A stretch of 64,000 nucleotides of DNA from Terriglobia bacterium (lineage in GTDB: Bacteria > Acidobacteriota > Terriglobia > Terriglobales > Acidobacteriaceae). The stretch is from NCBI GenBank assembly GCA_020073105.1, contig JAIQFW010000033.1:1-64000 (forward strand). Reading direction: 5' to 3'. The notes beneath the pieces were generated by a model. That model made no database searches, was not told where the DNA came from, and saw only the letters and a list, made by a program, of their open reading frames with translations. Shown here in pieces: positions 18,491 to 28,220 of the stretch. The translations under genes and the position numbers were made by a program. The first letter of the stretch is position 1; each line of letters opens with the position of its first letter.

Positions 18491-19678
18491 CTATCGGGGT
18501 CGCTCCGAATTCGCACTCTTAAGCAACTCTTCCCGGCTCAGACCGAGACTCTTCAGCAAGGCATCATCAAGGGCGGCCCTCTTGATTAGTTCTTCCTTGT
18601 GGGGACCGGCCTTCTCCAACAACCGGCGGATCCTCTTGGCAGCGATGTACCTCCGGTATTTCCCCCATACCTTCATTGGTACAAAGGAAAAAACCACCGG
18701 AGCCGCGTGATGAGTAAACTGAAGAAAGTCATAGACGACCCGATCCCAGAACCTTTCCCACAGTGAGGGATCGGTCGGCGTGGTTTCAAAAGATTTCGGA
18801 CAGGCGGGCCACGCTCCGTCGTATTGCTTTCGCCACATCTTTACATAGCGTTCAATCTTGTCTCTCAGTTCCGCTGGGAGTCCCGAAGAACCGTTCCGGG
18901 TGGCGACGATTTGTTCCCCTTTGACCAGGGAGTGATGGCGGAAATCAGAAATTGCGGTGCGGTCGGCCCCCTCGAGATTACCCATCCTGGGATCGTAAGG
19001 AATCTCCAGAAACTCACAGATGCTCTTCATGTGCCCAACCGGGTCGCGCACCAAATCCTCGTAGTTGAGTTGATGGACCCTCCCACCCCGCTTGATAAGC
19101 GCGTCGCACTGAACCTTGAGATCGTAGTAACCGACGATGGCGCGAAGCGTCATGCCTCTGCGGTTGAAGAATGGCGAGGTTTCAGCAGCGTCCAAGATGC
19201 TGCGGCAGATATGTCGCAAGTCTCGCCAGATGATCACAAAGCGCGCATTCGGAAAAGTGCGGCTGAGACGCGTCACCTCATCGTGATAAGTGGGCGACTT
19301 GCAGCCCCACACGGTCGCCCCCTTTTTCTGTCGTGCGTATTCCGTATACACCGAGCGAACCGCGGTGTTTAGATCCTGGATTCCGTCGGGAATCACGCTG
19401 GTGTCGAACTTGTGCCTTGCCAGGGCGGTATTCCAGAACTCCCACCTCCGCAGCCAACGGGTGGTGTCTCTGGGAATCCAGAAAAGGGCCTGCAGGTGAG
19501 GTAGATCACCTTCGTACATCAACGCGATCTGGGGATGCTGGTTGAGAAGGGCATAGAGCAGAGATGTCCCCGAGCGAAACATACCCACCACAAACAGCGG
19601 TTCCTCACGAGGCTGGAAGGCCTGCGCTGTTCCCTTCTCCGCGTGATTTTCTACGGATTGTGTCACCAGCTCCTGCAT
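18491..19678 (-). CDS. PAPS-dependent sulfotransferase (first copy)
   Basis: A 395-residue cytosolic sulfotransferase. The 5'-phosphosulfate-binding loop is FVVGMFRSGTSLLYALL near residues 30-45, and the 3'-phosphate-binding region is RFVIIWRDLRHICRS near residue 160. This family transfers sulfate from PAPS to hydroxyl or amino groups of carbohydrates or small molecules. No PAPS-synthesis genes are in the window. It sits between the stand-alone A protein and the GNAT-like protein in the same direction. A second, different sulfotransferase lies at 31978, so the cluster product is probably sulfated at two sites. Confidence 0.87.
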   Translation of the reverse strand: MQELVTQSVENHAEKGTAQAFQPREEPLFVVGMFRSGTSLLYALLNQHPQIALMYEGDLPHLQALFWIPRDTTRWLRRWEFWNTALARHKFDTSVIPDGIQDLNTAVRSVYTEYARQKKGATVWGCKSPTYHDEVTRLSRTFPNARFVIIWRDLRHICRSILDAAETSPFFNRRGMTLRAIVGYYDLKVQCDALIKRGGRVHQLNYEDLVRDPVGHMKSICEFLEIPYDPRMGNLEGADRTAISDFRHHSLVKGEQIVATRNGSSGLPAELRDKIERYVKMWRKQYDGAWPACPKSFETTPTDPSLWERFWDRVVYDFLQFTHHAAPVVFSFVPMKVWGKYRRYIAAKRIRRLLEKAGPHKEELIKRAALDDALLKSLGLSREELLKSANSERPR

Positions 19679-19718
19679 GGTTTGGACCCTTGACTCCGCG
19701 TCTCAGTCTCCTGGCCGG

Positions 19719-20900
19719 CTAAAGGCTGCAATCTCCGTCGTAACAGGTCGGGTCCCACGCCTGCGGATGCGCGAGGCTCGCTGCCAGGTATGGCTCATCT
19801 GCTTTGTAGAAGTAGCGCCACGCACTCAGTTCACGGCGATGTGACGCGAGGTTCTCAATGAGGCTTTGCTTCTCGGAGGAAAAACCTACGGCTTCGAGCA
19901 TGTGTATGCCTTCGCGCTGGCACCTCTCCAAGGCGCACACCAGAATCGGCTTCAGCAGGTCCTCATGTCCCCACAGTGCCTGGAAATCAGTCAGCCTCAT
20001 GCGGCTTAGGCGAAAGGTTGGGTTATCCTGCCGACAAAAAACGCCATACGCAGAGATTCCATTTTCGTCGCTGATCGTAAAAACCCAGGCATCGTTCTTG
20101 GCCAGGGAGTACTTAAAGTGCCAATTCAGGAAATCACATGTGCGGACTGCCAGCAAACGACCGCGGCTCTCACTGCGGAGCCGCTGCCAGAAGATGTCGA
20201 ACCTCTCGTCAAATTGCGTACAGCACTGGGTCTCGACCTTGTCCCCCTCACGCCGCAGGCCCTTGCCCGTGAGTTCATCGCGAAAGAACAGACCCGCCGA
20301 CACGGGGTAGCTCAAAGCCTGACTACCCAGAAATCCACTCTTTTCTAGGACACTGGCGGTAAACCCACGGTAATTCGTGATCCAAAACGAAGAACGGTCC
20401 CACCTCCCGCTAGGCACGCGCTGGGCGCGGAAGAGCTGCTGCAACCTGAACACCTTTTCATTCACCGAGGTGTTGAGGAAGAGGTCAATGTTCTTTTGAT
20501 TAAAGAAACAACCTAACAGGGAAAAGGAATACGGCCGATACCGGGCATCCACCACCAGCGACCGGCTGGTGGCGGCAAGCAACGGTTGTCCATCAAATTC
20601 GTAGGCCAGAGGGATGTTGCCAATGAAACCCACAACCTCGTCATCATCCGTTTCGCAAACCCACCCGATCGGCCAACGAGAGAGGTCGCGGCAGATGGGG
20701 TTGTGCATCCAAAGGTGCTTCCATTCTTCGAAGCTCTTTGGGTGCAGACCATACCGGGATTCGAGTACCGATATCTGCGGATAGTCCTCAAACGTCGCCT
20801 CACGGACTCTAGGCGGGGCCGTCTTGGGATGGGTTGCACGGTTCAGACGGACTGCCTCAAGTTCGACTGGGAGATCCGGATAGGGCATGAGTTCAGGCAA
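19719..20900 (-). CDS. GNAT-fold acyltransferase-like protein
   Basis: A 393-residue protein whose N-terminal half begins with the GNAT pattern VREATFEDYPQISVLES and contains VVGFIGNIPLAYE and SRSLVVDARYRPYSFSLLG, typical of the acetyl-CoA-binding fold; the C-terminal half is a second, more divergent GNAT-like unit (FLNWHFKYSLAKN onwards). This double arrangement occurs in acyltransferases of polysaccharide and NRPS clusters. It probably acylates an amino group on the glycan or peptide. The stop overlaps the start side of the next gene by 8 bases with the NRPS upstream, implying translational coupling. Function is inferred from fold only. Confidence 0.7.
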   Translation of the reverse strand: MPELMPYPDLPVELEAVRLNRATHPKTAPPRVREATFEDYPQISVLESRYGLHPKSFEEWKHLWMHNPICRDLSRWPIGWVCETDDDEVVGFIGNIPLAYEFDGQPLLAATSRSLVVDARYRPYSFSLLGCFFNQKNIDLFLNTSVNEKVFRLQQLFRAQRVPSGRWDRSSFWITNYRGFTASVLEKSGFLGSQALSYPVSAGLFFRDELTGKGLRREGDKVETQCCTQFDERFDIFWQRLRSESRGRLLAVRTCDFLNWHFKYSLAKNDAWVFTISDENGISAYGVFCRQDNPTFRLSRMRLTDFQALWGHEDLLKPILVCALERCQREGIHMLEAVGFSSEKQSLIENLASHRRELSAWRYFYKADEPYLAASLAHPQAWDPTCYDGDCSL

Positions 20901-23900
20901 CGTGCTCTACCACCCCGTGATTGCGCATCGCTTCAGACAAACAGCGTTGGAGCTTGCTGCTCAACAGATCCACGTTTTCTTCGTGGAACATGGACTCGTG
21001 GCCACCGCGAATTCTAAACACTTGCATGCCGCCCACCAGGCCGTCCCAGCTAGCATGGAAGTCCCAGTAGCGGCCCTTAGGCCAGTCAGTGGACTGGAAG
21101 AACACCACCGGACCCGGATATGGCTCCGGACGATACACAAAGGAAGCCGGATGCACGATGCTATCCAGATTCTGCAGCCCTTTTTCCTTTACCGGCAGAC
21201 CTAAAGCGTTGTGGATCCTCCAATAGCGGACGCTGAGGTGGCGACGAATTCCAATCAGCCGCTCACCCAGAAACCCACCCAGCCGTTGTCGCCGGAGGTT
21301 AGTCAGTTGGTAGGCCGCCCTTTTCAACATCAAGCGGGAGTGGCTTTCCTGGGAAAAGTCTTCGTAGTATGCGGGGTTCTGAGCGTCAAAGAGAGCCAGC
21401 AGCCCAATTTCGTGGCCTTGCAGGGCAAGCTGCCGAGCCATTTCGTAGGCGATTACTCCGTTAACGCACAAACCGGCAAGATAGTACGGGCCTTCCGGTT
21501 GCACTTCGCGCAGGCGGGCAATCAGAGCCGCCGCGATGTCCTCAAATTTGTAGGGGACAGCCAGCCGGGCAGCATCGCCCACGGGAAGATGAAGCCCCAA
21601 CACCGGTTGATCGGGCCCCAAGCGTTTGGTCAGCGGAAGAACGTAAGAGCCCCCGCGAACCCAAAAAATGGGTGGCTTGGAACCGCGTGACTGAATGGGA
21701 ACAATCGCCGGGTTGTGTACACCGGCCTCGCTTTGGAACTCGAGCCGCGCGGCCAGTTCGCGCACGGTTGGCGCACGGAAAACATCTGCCAGTAGGATTC
21801 TCTTCCCTAATTTTTGCTCGATGCGGAGCAACAGTTTGGCCACCAGCAGAGAGTGCCCGCCCAGATCAAAAAAATTCTCGGTCACGCCAATCCCATGCTT
21901 GCCAAGAACCGCCTCCCAAAGTTCCACTAGGATCGATTCCAGGGCATTCTGGGGCTCAACGAACTGCTTTCGCAAAGTATTCTGGGGAGGCGCGGGCAAA
22001 GCCTGCCGGTCCACCTTACCGTTGGGCATCAAGGGCAAGCTGTCCAGCACAACGAAGACTGCGGGGACCATGGCTTCCGGCAACTTGTCGCTGACAAAGC
22101 GGCGCAGACTATCTGCCTCGAAGCGGGTGGGACTAGCCGCCACAACGTACGCGATCAGTCCGGGTTCCCCATTTCGTTCTTCCCCAAGAGTAACTACGGC
22201 TTGCCGTACACCTTGATATTCGCCGATGACCGCTTCGATCTCCTCCAGTTCGATGCGGAACCCACGTATCTTCACCTGATGATCGAGCCTTCCCAAGAGT
22301 TCAAGATTGCCATCTGGCAAATAGCGAACTAGGTCTCCCGTCTTGTACAACCGGGCATCGGATTGGTCAGTGAAAGGATCCGGGATGAACTTCTGCTGAG
22401 TCTCCTCGGGGAGATTGAGGTAGCCGCGGGCCACTCCTGGACCACCAATGTAAAGTTCGCCAGGCACACCCACTGGCAAAAGATTCAGGTGAGTGTCCAG
22501 CACATAAACTTTGGCATTGGGGATAGGCCGGCCGATGGGAACGAGCTTTCCCGGCTTTCCCGGTTGAAACTTGTACACCGTGCTCCAGACGGCCGCCTCC
22601 GTGGGCCCGTATTCGTTAAACAGGGCGACCCGAGGAAGCACTTCAAAATGTTGACGCACGAGTTCTGCCGGGCAGGATTCGCCCGCAACAATGGCCACAC
22701 GCAACGAGGCCAGTTGCCCCGGTTCGGCTTGTTCGAGCAACAAACTGTACATCGACGGAACACACAAAAGACTGGAAATCTGGTGCTGATCGACCAACCG
22801 CGCCAATCGTGTCAGGTTGGATTGCACCGAACCCGGCGTCATGACCAGCGTGCCGCCGGAGCACAGCGGAGATAGAATCCCCGCCAGGGAACTGTCGAAG
22901 GCAAATGAGGAGAGCAGCAGAAAGCGCTCTGGCGCAGAGCCGTAGTATAGGAAACGAGCATGTGTAGAATGCACCAGGTTGGCATGCGTGACCTGGACAC
23001 CCTTTGGCCTTCCCGTAGAACCAGAGGTGTAGATCAGATAAGCTACGCTCTCCGGCTGCGCCTGCCTGCGGACGGTTGGCCGACTTTCCACGGAAGTGCT
23101 GGTGTCGACACACAGAACTTCCGCACCATGCGGCGGAATCTTGGAACGCAGGCTGTCTTGAGTAAGTATCACTCTCAGTTGAGTGTCTTCCAGAACGTAT
23201 GCGAATCGTTCTGCCGGATAATTTGGATCCAATGGAACACAGACACCGCCGGCCTTCAGCACACCCAGAATTGCTGCCGCCATCTCGCATGAAGGCTCAA
23301 GATAAAGTCCGACCGGCGCCTCGGGACCAACCCCGTGCTGCTGAAGAACGGCCGCCATCCGGTCACTCGCTTCCTGCAGCCCCGAATAGGTCAACCGGCG
23401 ATCCCCAGCCACGACCGCATCAGCCTCGGGCGTGAGTTCAGCCTGGCGGACAAACAGTTCGTGAATACAGAGATCTGCCGGATACTTGGCCGCAGTGTTG
23501 TTCCACTCGATACAAATCTGCTGCCACTCCAACGGCGTGAGCACTGCAAGCTGCGAAATACGCCGATCAGGATCGGCTACGATGTTTTCCAGCAAGCTCT
23601 TGAGATGGCCAGCCATACGTGCCACAGTCTCTGCGTCAAACAGGTCGGTGCTGTACTTGAACCGGCCGACCAGTCCCGCCGGGCGGTCATCGAGTTCGAG
23701 ACATAGGTCAAACTTGGAGAAACCGGTGTCCACTTCTGATTGTGTCAGTGCCACCGTCCATCCGTCTTGGGTCGCTGGAACCGGGGGCTCCAGGGTCAGC
23801 AAGGCCTGAAACAGGGGGTGGAAGCTGAGGCTGCGTTCGGGATGGACCTCGTGGACCAAATCAGGAAATGGCGCGTCGTCGTTGGACAAGGCATCCAGCG

Positions 23901-24948
23901 TGACCTCCCGTGTCCGGCGCAAAAGTTCGCGAAACGTGGGATCCCCTGACAAGTCATTCCGTAAGACCACAGGATTAAGAAAGTACCCCAACAAACTTTC
24001 CAACTCCGATCGCTTGCGCCCCGAGCTCACGGTGCCGATGACCACATCTTCCGAGGAGCAATAGCGGTGCAGCAGCACGGCAAAGGCCGCAATCAACCCC
24101 ATAAACAGAGTCGCTCCCTCACGCCGACTCACTATCTTCAAGGTATCGGTCAGTTCCTTGGAGAAAGCCACAGGTTGAATGGCGCCACGAAAACTCTGAA
24201 CCGGCGGACGGGAGCGGTCGGAAGGCAGTTGCAGGACTGACAAGTTTCCCGCCAGCTGCTTCCGCCAGTACGCCAACTGCGACTGCAGGCGGCCGTCTTG
24301 CAGAAGCCATTCTCGCTCCCACTGCGCAAAGTCAGAGTATTGCGTGGCGAGTTCGGGCAGAGGCGACGGTTGGCCGTTGGAGAACGCCTCGTAGAGCGTC
24401 GCCAACTCCGGCAGGAGGACGCGGTAAATGGAATACCCGTCGAAAATGATGTGGTGAAGAGTGAGGAACAGGCGGTGCTCGGTATCGCTCAGGTGCACCA
24501 GCAAGGCGCGGAACAGCGGCCCGGTCGACAAGTTGAACGGCTGGATCGCTTCTTCGTCGGCCAGTCTCTGGGCCTCTGATTCTGATTGCGGCGCAGGAAG
24601 CTGCTTCAGGTCAACGACGCGCAGCTGGACCGGGGTCACGGGCGATATGACTTGCACCGGCTCGCCATTCTCAAGAACAAACGTGGTCCGCCAAGCCTGG
24701 TGACGCCGAACGATCTCAGTCAGGACACGCGCCAAAACCGAAGCGTCCAACGTTCCCCGGCGCTGAACCGTGACCGGTTCGTTGTAGATTGGGATGTCCG
24801 GAACAAGTTGCGCATGCAGCCAAATCTGCTGTTGCGCAAAAGACAGCGGTGCCGTTATGCCTTTGCTCGGCACTGAAGTGCCCTGTCCATCGTCCAGGAC
24901 TGTAACCGGCACTTTGCTGACTTCGTTTAGTTCTACTGCGTTTCCCAT
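20893..24948 (-). CDS. NRPS module C-A-PCP-TE with Cys-type thioesterase
   Basis: A complete 1351-residue nonribosomal peptide synthetase module. The condensation domain (about 33-460) has an intact HHIIFDG at 165-171. The adenylation domain (about 480-990) has A3 YTSGSTGRPKGVQ, A5 NEYGPTEAAVW, A7 YKTGDLVR, A8 KIRGFRIELEEIE and A10 NGKVDRQ. The PCP has DLGGHSLL with the modified Ser. The C-terminal thioesterase (about 1090-1340) has GLCVNG where most have GxSxG, so the nucleophile would be Cys, and a plausible His in GGHESMF. It would condense a donor acyl group with one activated amino acid and release the product. The donor may come from the stand-alone A/ACP pair; substrates are not predicted. 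Confidence 0.92.
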   Translation of the reverse strand: MGNAVELNEVSKVPVTVLDDGQGTSVPSKGITAPLSFAQQQIWLHAQLVPDIPIYNEPVTVQRRGTLDASVLARVLTEIVRRHQAWRTTFVLENGEPVQVISPVTPVQLRVVDLKQLPAPQSESEAQRLADEEAIQPFNLSTGPLFRALLVHLSDTEHRLFLTLHHIIFDGYSIYRVLLPELATLYEAFSNGQPSPLPELATQYSDFAQWEREWLLQDGRLQSQLAYWRKQLAGNLSVLQLPSDRSRPPVQSFRGAIQPVAFSKELTDTLKIVSRREGATLFMGLIAAFAVLLHRYCSSEDVVIGTVSSGRKRSELESLLGYFLNPVVLRNDLSGDPTFRELLRRTREVTLDALSNDDAPFPDLVHEVHPERSLSFHPLFQALLTLEPPVPATQDGWTVALTQSEVDTGFSKFDLCLELDDRPAGLVGRFKYSTDLFDAETVARMAGHLKSLLENIVADPDRRISQLAVLTPLEWQQICIEWNNTAAKYPADLCIHELFVRQAELTPEADAVVAGDRRLTYSGLQEASDRMAAVLQQHGVGPEAPVGLYLEPSCEMAAAILGVLKAGGVCVPLDPNYPAERFAYVLEDTQLRVILTQDSLRSKIPPHGAEVLCVDTSTSVESRPTVRRQAQPESVAYLIYTSGSTGRPKGVQVTHANLVHSTHARFLYYGSAPERFLLLSSFAFDSSLAGILSPLCSGGTLVMTPGSVQSNLTRLARLVDQHQISSLLCVPSMYSLLLEQAEPGQLASLRVAIVAGESCPAELVRQHFEVLPRVALFNEYGPTEAAVWSTVYKFQPGKPGKLVPIGRPIPNAKVYVLDTHLNLLPVGVPGELYIGGPGVARGYLNLPEETQQKFIPDPFTDQSDARLYKTGDLVRYLPDGNLELLGRLDHQVKIRGFRIELEEIEAVIGEYQGVRQAVVTLGEERNGEPGLIAYVVAASPTRFEADSLRRFVSDKLPEAMVPAVFVVLDSLPLMPNGKVDRQALPAPPQNTLRKQFVEPQNALESILVELWEAVLGKHGIGVTENFFDLGGHSLLVAKLLLRIEQKLGKRILLADVFRAPTVRELAARLEFQSEAGVHNPAIVPIQSRGSKPPIFWVRGGSYVLPLTKRLGPDQPVLGLHLPVGDAARLAVPYKFEDIAAALIARLREVQPEGPYYLAGLCVNGVIAYEMARQLALQGHEIGLLALFDAQNPAYYEDFSQESHSRLMLKRAAYQLTNLRRQRLGGFLGERLIGIRRHLSVRYWRIHNALGLPVKEKGLQNLDSIVHPASFVYRPEPYPGPVVFFQSTDWPKGRYWDFHASWDGLVGGMQVFRIRGGHESMFHEENVDLLSSKLQRCLSEAMRNHGVVEHVA

Positions 24949-24978
24949 GTTGTGAGCCGCTGTTCTGGGGCCGGCGCT

Positions 24979-26253
24979 TTAGTTCATCACTTTCGACCAG
25001 GACACACCGAGTTCCGTCAGCCCTCTGAGGCCCAGGTTCTCACGCCATGTGATCGGCCCGGGTTCCAGCGTCAAACTCGGCAGGCGTTGCAGGATCGTAG
25101 AGAAGGCGATCTGGGCCTCAATACGCGCCAGCGGGGCACCGAAGCAGAAATGGGCTCCAAAGCCGAATGCCACGTGGCGATTGTCCTTACGGGTGATGTC
25201 CAGGCGATCCGGATCAGGAAACCGCTCCGGGTCCCGGTTGGCGGCTCCCATCACCGCAATGACCGCGTCCCGCCGGCGAATCTTCTTGCCTCCGATTTCA
25301 ACATCCGCAGGAGCCAGGCGCGCCGTATGCTGACTGGGACTCTCGTAGCGCAGCAGTTCTTCCACCGCCGAAGGAATCATGGACAGGTTGAGGCGCAGCT
25401 GTTGCATCACATCGGGATTGCGCAGCAGGGTCAGCACTCCGTTCCCGATCAGATTGGTCGTTGTCTCCTGGCCACCAACCATGGTGACTATGAGGTTGGC
25501 AATCACCTCTTCCTCGCTCAGTCGGTCACCGTCCACTTCCGCCGTCATCAGATCGTGGACAAGACCCTCCCCTGGCCGAACTCGCTGTGCATGAATTGCG
25601 TCCTGGAAGTAGGCCGTCATTTCCTTAAGGCTACCCAAAACGCGGTGTGCACGATCAGGGTTGTGCTGAAAGTTGCCCAGCATCTCGGCAAAATCGGCAG
25701 ACCAGGCCTTTAACTGAGTGTGGTCCGACGTGGGCACGCCCAACATTTCCGCTGTCACCGTGGCCGGCAGCGGCGCTGCGAAGTCACGAATCAGGTCCAT
25801 CCGTCCTCCCGGGAGCACGGCATCAATGAGCCGATTGGCGATCTCCTGGATGTGTGATCGAAGGCCTTCCACTCTTCGTGGGGTGAAGGCTTGCGAGCAC
25901 AATCCGCGCAGGCGCGTGTGAGCGGGATGGTCCATGAAGAGCATTTGCTTGACCATCACATTCGCGATCGGGCTCAACTGGGAAAGCCCCATCTGCTGCA
26001 ATTGCTCCGGCGTGGGGGTGCGATTCGCAGAAAAATCGTGCAGCACATGGATGACGTCATCGTATCGCGTGACCACCCAGGCATGCAGGAAGGGATCCCA
26101 ATGAACCGGGTCTTCAGTTCGAAGACGGTGATAGAGGGGATAAGGATTGGCCAGGACCTCCGGATCGAGCAGGTGATAGAGACTCAGAGTCGACTCCGGG
26201 TTGAGTGGAGTAGATTCACTGCCGGGATTGGGGGCCGCCGGTTGTGTAGCCAT
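24979..26253 (-). CDS. Cytochrome P450
   Basis: A 424-residue soluble bacterial P450. The I-helix oxygen-binding motif is VGGQETTTN, the K-helix ExxR is ELLR near residue 285, and the heme-thiolate loop is FGFGAHFCFGAPLAR with the ligand Cys near residue 355. It probably hydroxylates or otherwise oxidises an intermediate of the cluster, such as a PCP-bound amino acid. The start at 26253 is chosen because it follows the stop of the broken NRPS module by four bases and gives a normal N terminus; a longer frame would overlap that gene by over 100 bases. A redox partner was not seen. Confidence 0.92.
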   Translation of the reverse strand: MATQPAAPNPGSESTPLNPESTLSLYHLLDPEVLANPYPLYHRLRTEDPVHWDPFLHAWVVTRYDDVIHVLHDFSANRTPTPEQLQQMGLSQLSPIANVMVKQMLFMDHPAHTRLRGLCSQAFTPRRVEGLRSHIQEIANRLIDAVLPGGRMDLIRDFAAPLPATVTAEMLGVPTSDHTQLKAWSADFAEMLGNFQHNPDRAHRVLGSLKEMTAYFQDAIHAQRVRPGEGLVHDLMTAEVDGDRLSEEEVIANLIVTMVGGQETTTNLIGNGVLTLLRNPDVMQQLRLNLSMIPSAVEELLRYESPSQHTARLAPADVEIGGKKIRRRDAVIAVMGAANRDPERFPDPDRLDITRKDNRHVAFGFGAHFCFGAPLARIEAQIAFSTILQRLPSLTLEPGPITWRENLGLRGLTELGVSWSKVMN

Positions 26254-26257
26254 AGGG

Positions 26258-27978
26258 CTAGTCCGCGCTGCTTCGATGGCGAAGCATCCGCTCGATCTCG
26301 ACGGAAAGCTGGGAGGCGGTGGGAGAATCAAAGACCGTGCGTAATGGAAGCTCGATGCCAAAGGAATCGCGGGCACGCGCGATCAGTTGAGTGCCGAGCA
26401 GCGAGTGCCCACCCAGGAAAAAGAAATTATCGTTCACTCCGACCTGTTCGATTCCCAACAATTCCGCCAGAATGGCCACCACGCGCTCTTCCACCGGCGT
26501 GGACGGGCCGACGCGGACCTCGTCTCCGATGGTGTTGTCCGGGGTCGGAATCGGCAGCGAGGCGCGGTCGACCTTGCCGCTCGCTCCCGTCGGCAGCGTG
26601 GGTAAGCGCACGAATGCCGCGGGAACCATATAGTCGGGCAAGTACCTCTTCAAATATCTCTGCAGAGAATTATGGGTCAGCGTGGCGTCCAGAGTGGGCA
26701 CCACATAGGCAATCAACCGCGTGTCCCCTGAACTGTCTTTGCGGGCGACAACCACGCTGGATTCGACGCCATAACACTGGTCGAGAGCCATGACCACCTC
26801 TTCGGGTTCAATGCGGTAGCCCCGAATCTTGATCTGCTCATCGATGCGTCCGACAAAGGCTATTTGACCATCCGCCAACTGCCGCGCCAGATCCCCGGTC
26901 TTATACATCTGCTCGCCAGGTGTGCGTCCAAATGGGTTCGCGACAAACTTTGCCGTATTGAGATCGGGACGATTCAGATATCCCCGGGCTAATCCCTGGC
27001 CTGCGATGTGCACTTCTCCGACCGTGCCGAAAGGAACTGGTTGCAGGTGCCCATCCAGAATGTATATCTGAAAGTTGTCAATCGGCCGGCCAATCGGGGG
27101 TAGCCCGTTCCGGTTCTCGTTGGGCGGGACCGGACCAGAGGTGGCGACCACCGTGCATTCGGTGGGCCCATAGTTGTTGACGAGCACAAAGGGAAGACCG
27201 GCCGGTGGATAGTGGTGCAGCGTGTCCCCGCCGGTCAATAAGAGACGCAGGGCGGTTTCGCGCGGCCAATCCAGCGTGATGAGCGCCTCTGCCAACGGAG
27301 TGGGCACAAAACTAACGGTGATCCTGTGCGATACCAGCCAATCCCGCAGGCGCGCGGGAGAGACACGGAGCTCTGGTGCGTGATCTGAACGCCCTTGGGA
27401 TGACCTGTCGAACCGGAGGTGTAGATTACATAAGCCAGATTCTGCCCGGAGACAGCCACAACCGGCGTGGTTTCGGGGTAGCGTGCAATCTGAGCCGCAT
27501 CCCGGTCAAGGTCAACCGTCTTCCAACGTCCGCTGCCAATCCGCTCACTAATTTCCCTGCGCGTGATCAACACCGGGATCCGCGCATCCTCCAGCATGAA
27601 CCGCATGCGCTCGGCGGGATAATCTGGCTCCAAGGGGACGTAGGCACCCCCGGCCTTGAGGATCGCCAGGGCTGCAACCACCATCGAAGGCACGCGACCG
27701 AGGCACAGACCGACCAGCGTTTCGGGTCCAACCCCAAGAAAGCGCAGATGATGGGCCAGTTGATTAGCTCTGACCTCAAGTTCGTGATAGGTCAGAGCCT
27801 GGGTGGCGGAGACCAGAGCTGGCGAATTGGGAGCCACCTCCGCTCGCCTGCTGATCAACTCCGGAATAAACCGCTGGTGCGGGGAACTTCCGTTCGTCGG
27901 CTCGGCGGGTACAACAGACTGCTCTGCACCCACAGGCAAACCTTCACTGCTTACCGATTTTGAGACGGGCGGTTTCAA
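26258..27978 (-). pseudogene. NRPS A-PCP module broken by internal deletion and frameshift
   Basis: Two overlapping frames together encode one adenylation-carrier module. The upstream piece (from 27978) carries the A-domain start, PLEPDYPAERMRFML and A3 YTSGSTGHPKGVQITHQS, then goes out of frame. The downstream piece resumes in another frame at about 27370 with SPARLRDWLVSHRITVSF and continues through A5 NNYGPTECT, A7, A8 IKIRGYRIEPEEV, A10 and the PCP FLGGHSLL, ending at 26258. About 55 residues expected between THQS and RLRDWL, including A4 and the specificity Asp, are absent. The module has no C domain. As written it cannot activate a substrate. An assembly error is the main alternative to a real mutation. 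Confidence 0.82.
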
Positions 27979-28220
27979 ACTAAGACCTCCGGATCTCGAA
28001 GAAATCTTATCAAACCTCGCGACACATCAAGGGAATCCACGCCGCGAGGCTCCAGCCTTTCGGGTCGGAGGTATGGGGAGACAGACGCCCTACCCGGGTG
28101 CGGCGATCGATTGGTGAGTGGAACTTTCAAGCTATTTTGTGGCTCTGCTTCCCGCGGTGACACGCGCGGGTCGCGACTGATGACATGGGACGGAACTGGC
28201 AGTATGCGACCAGGCCAGCA

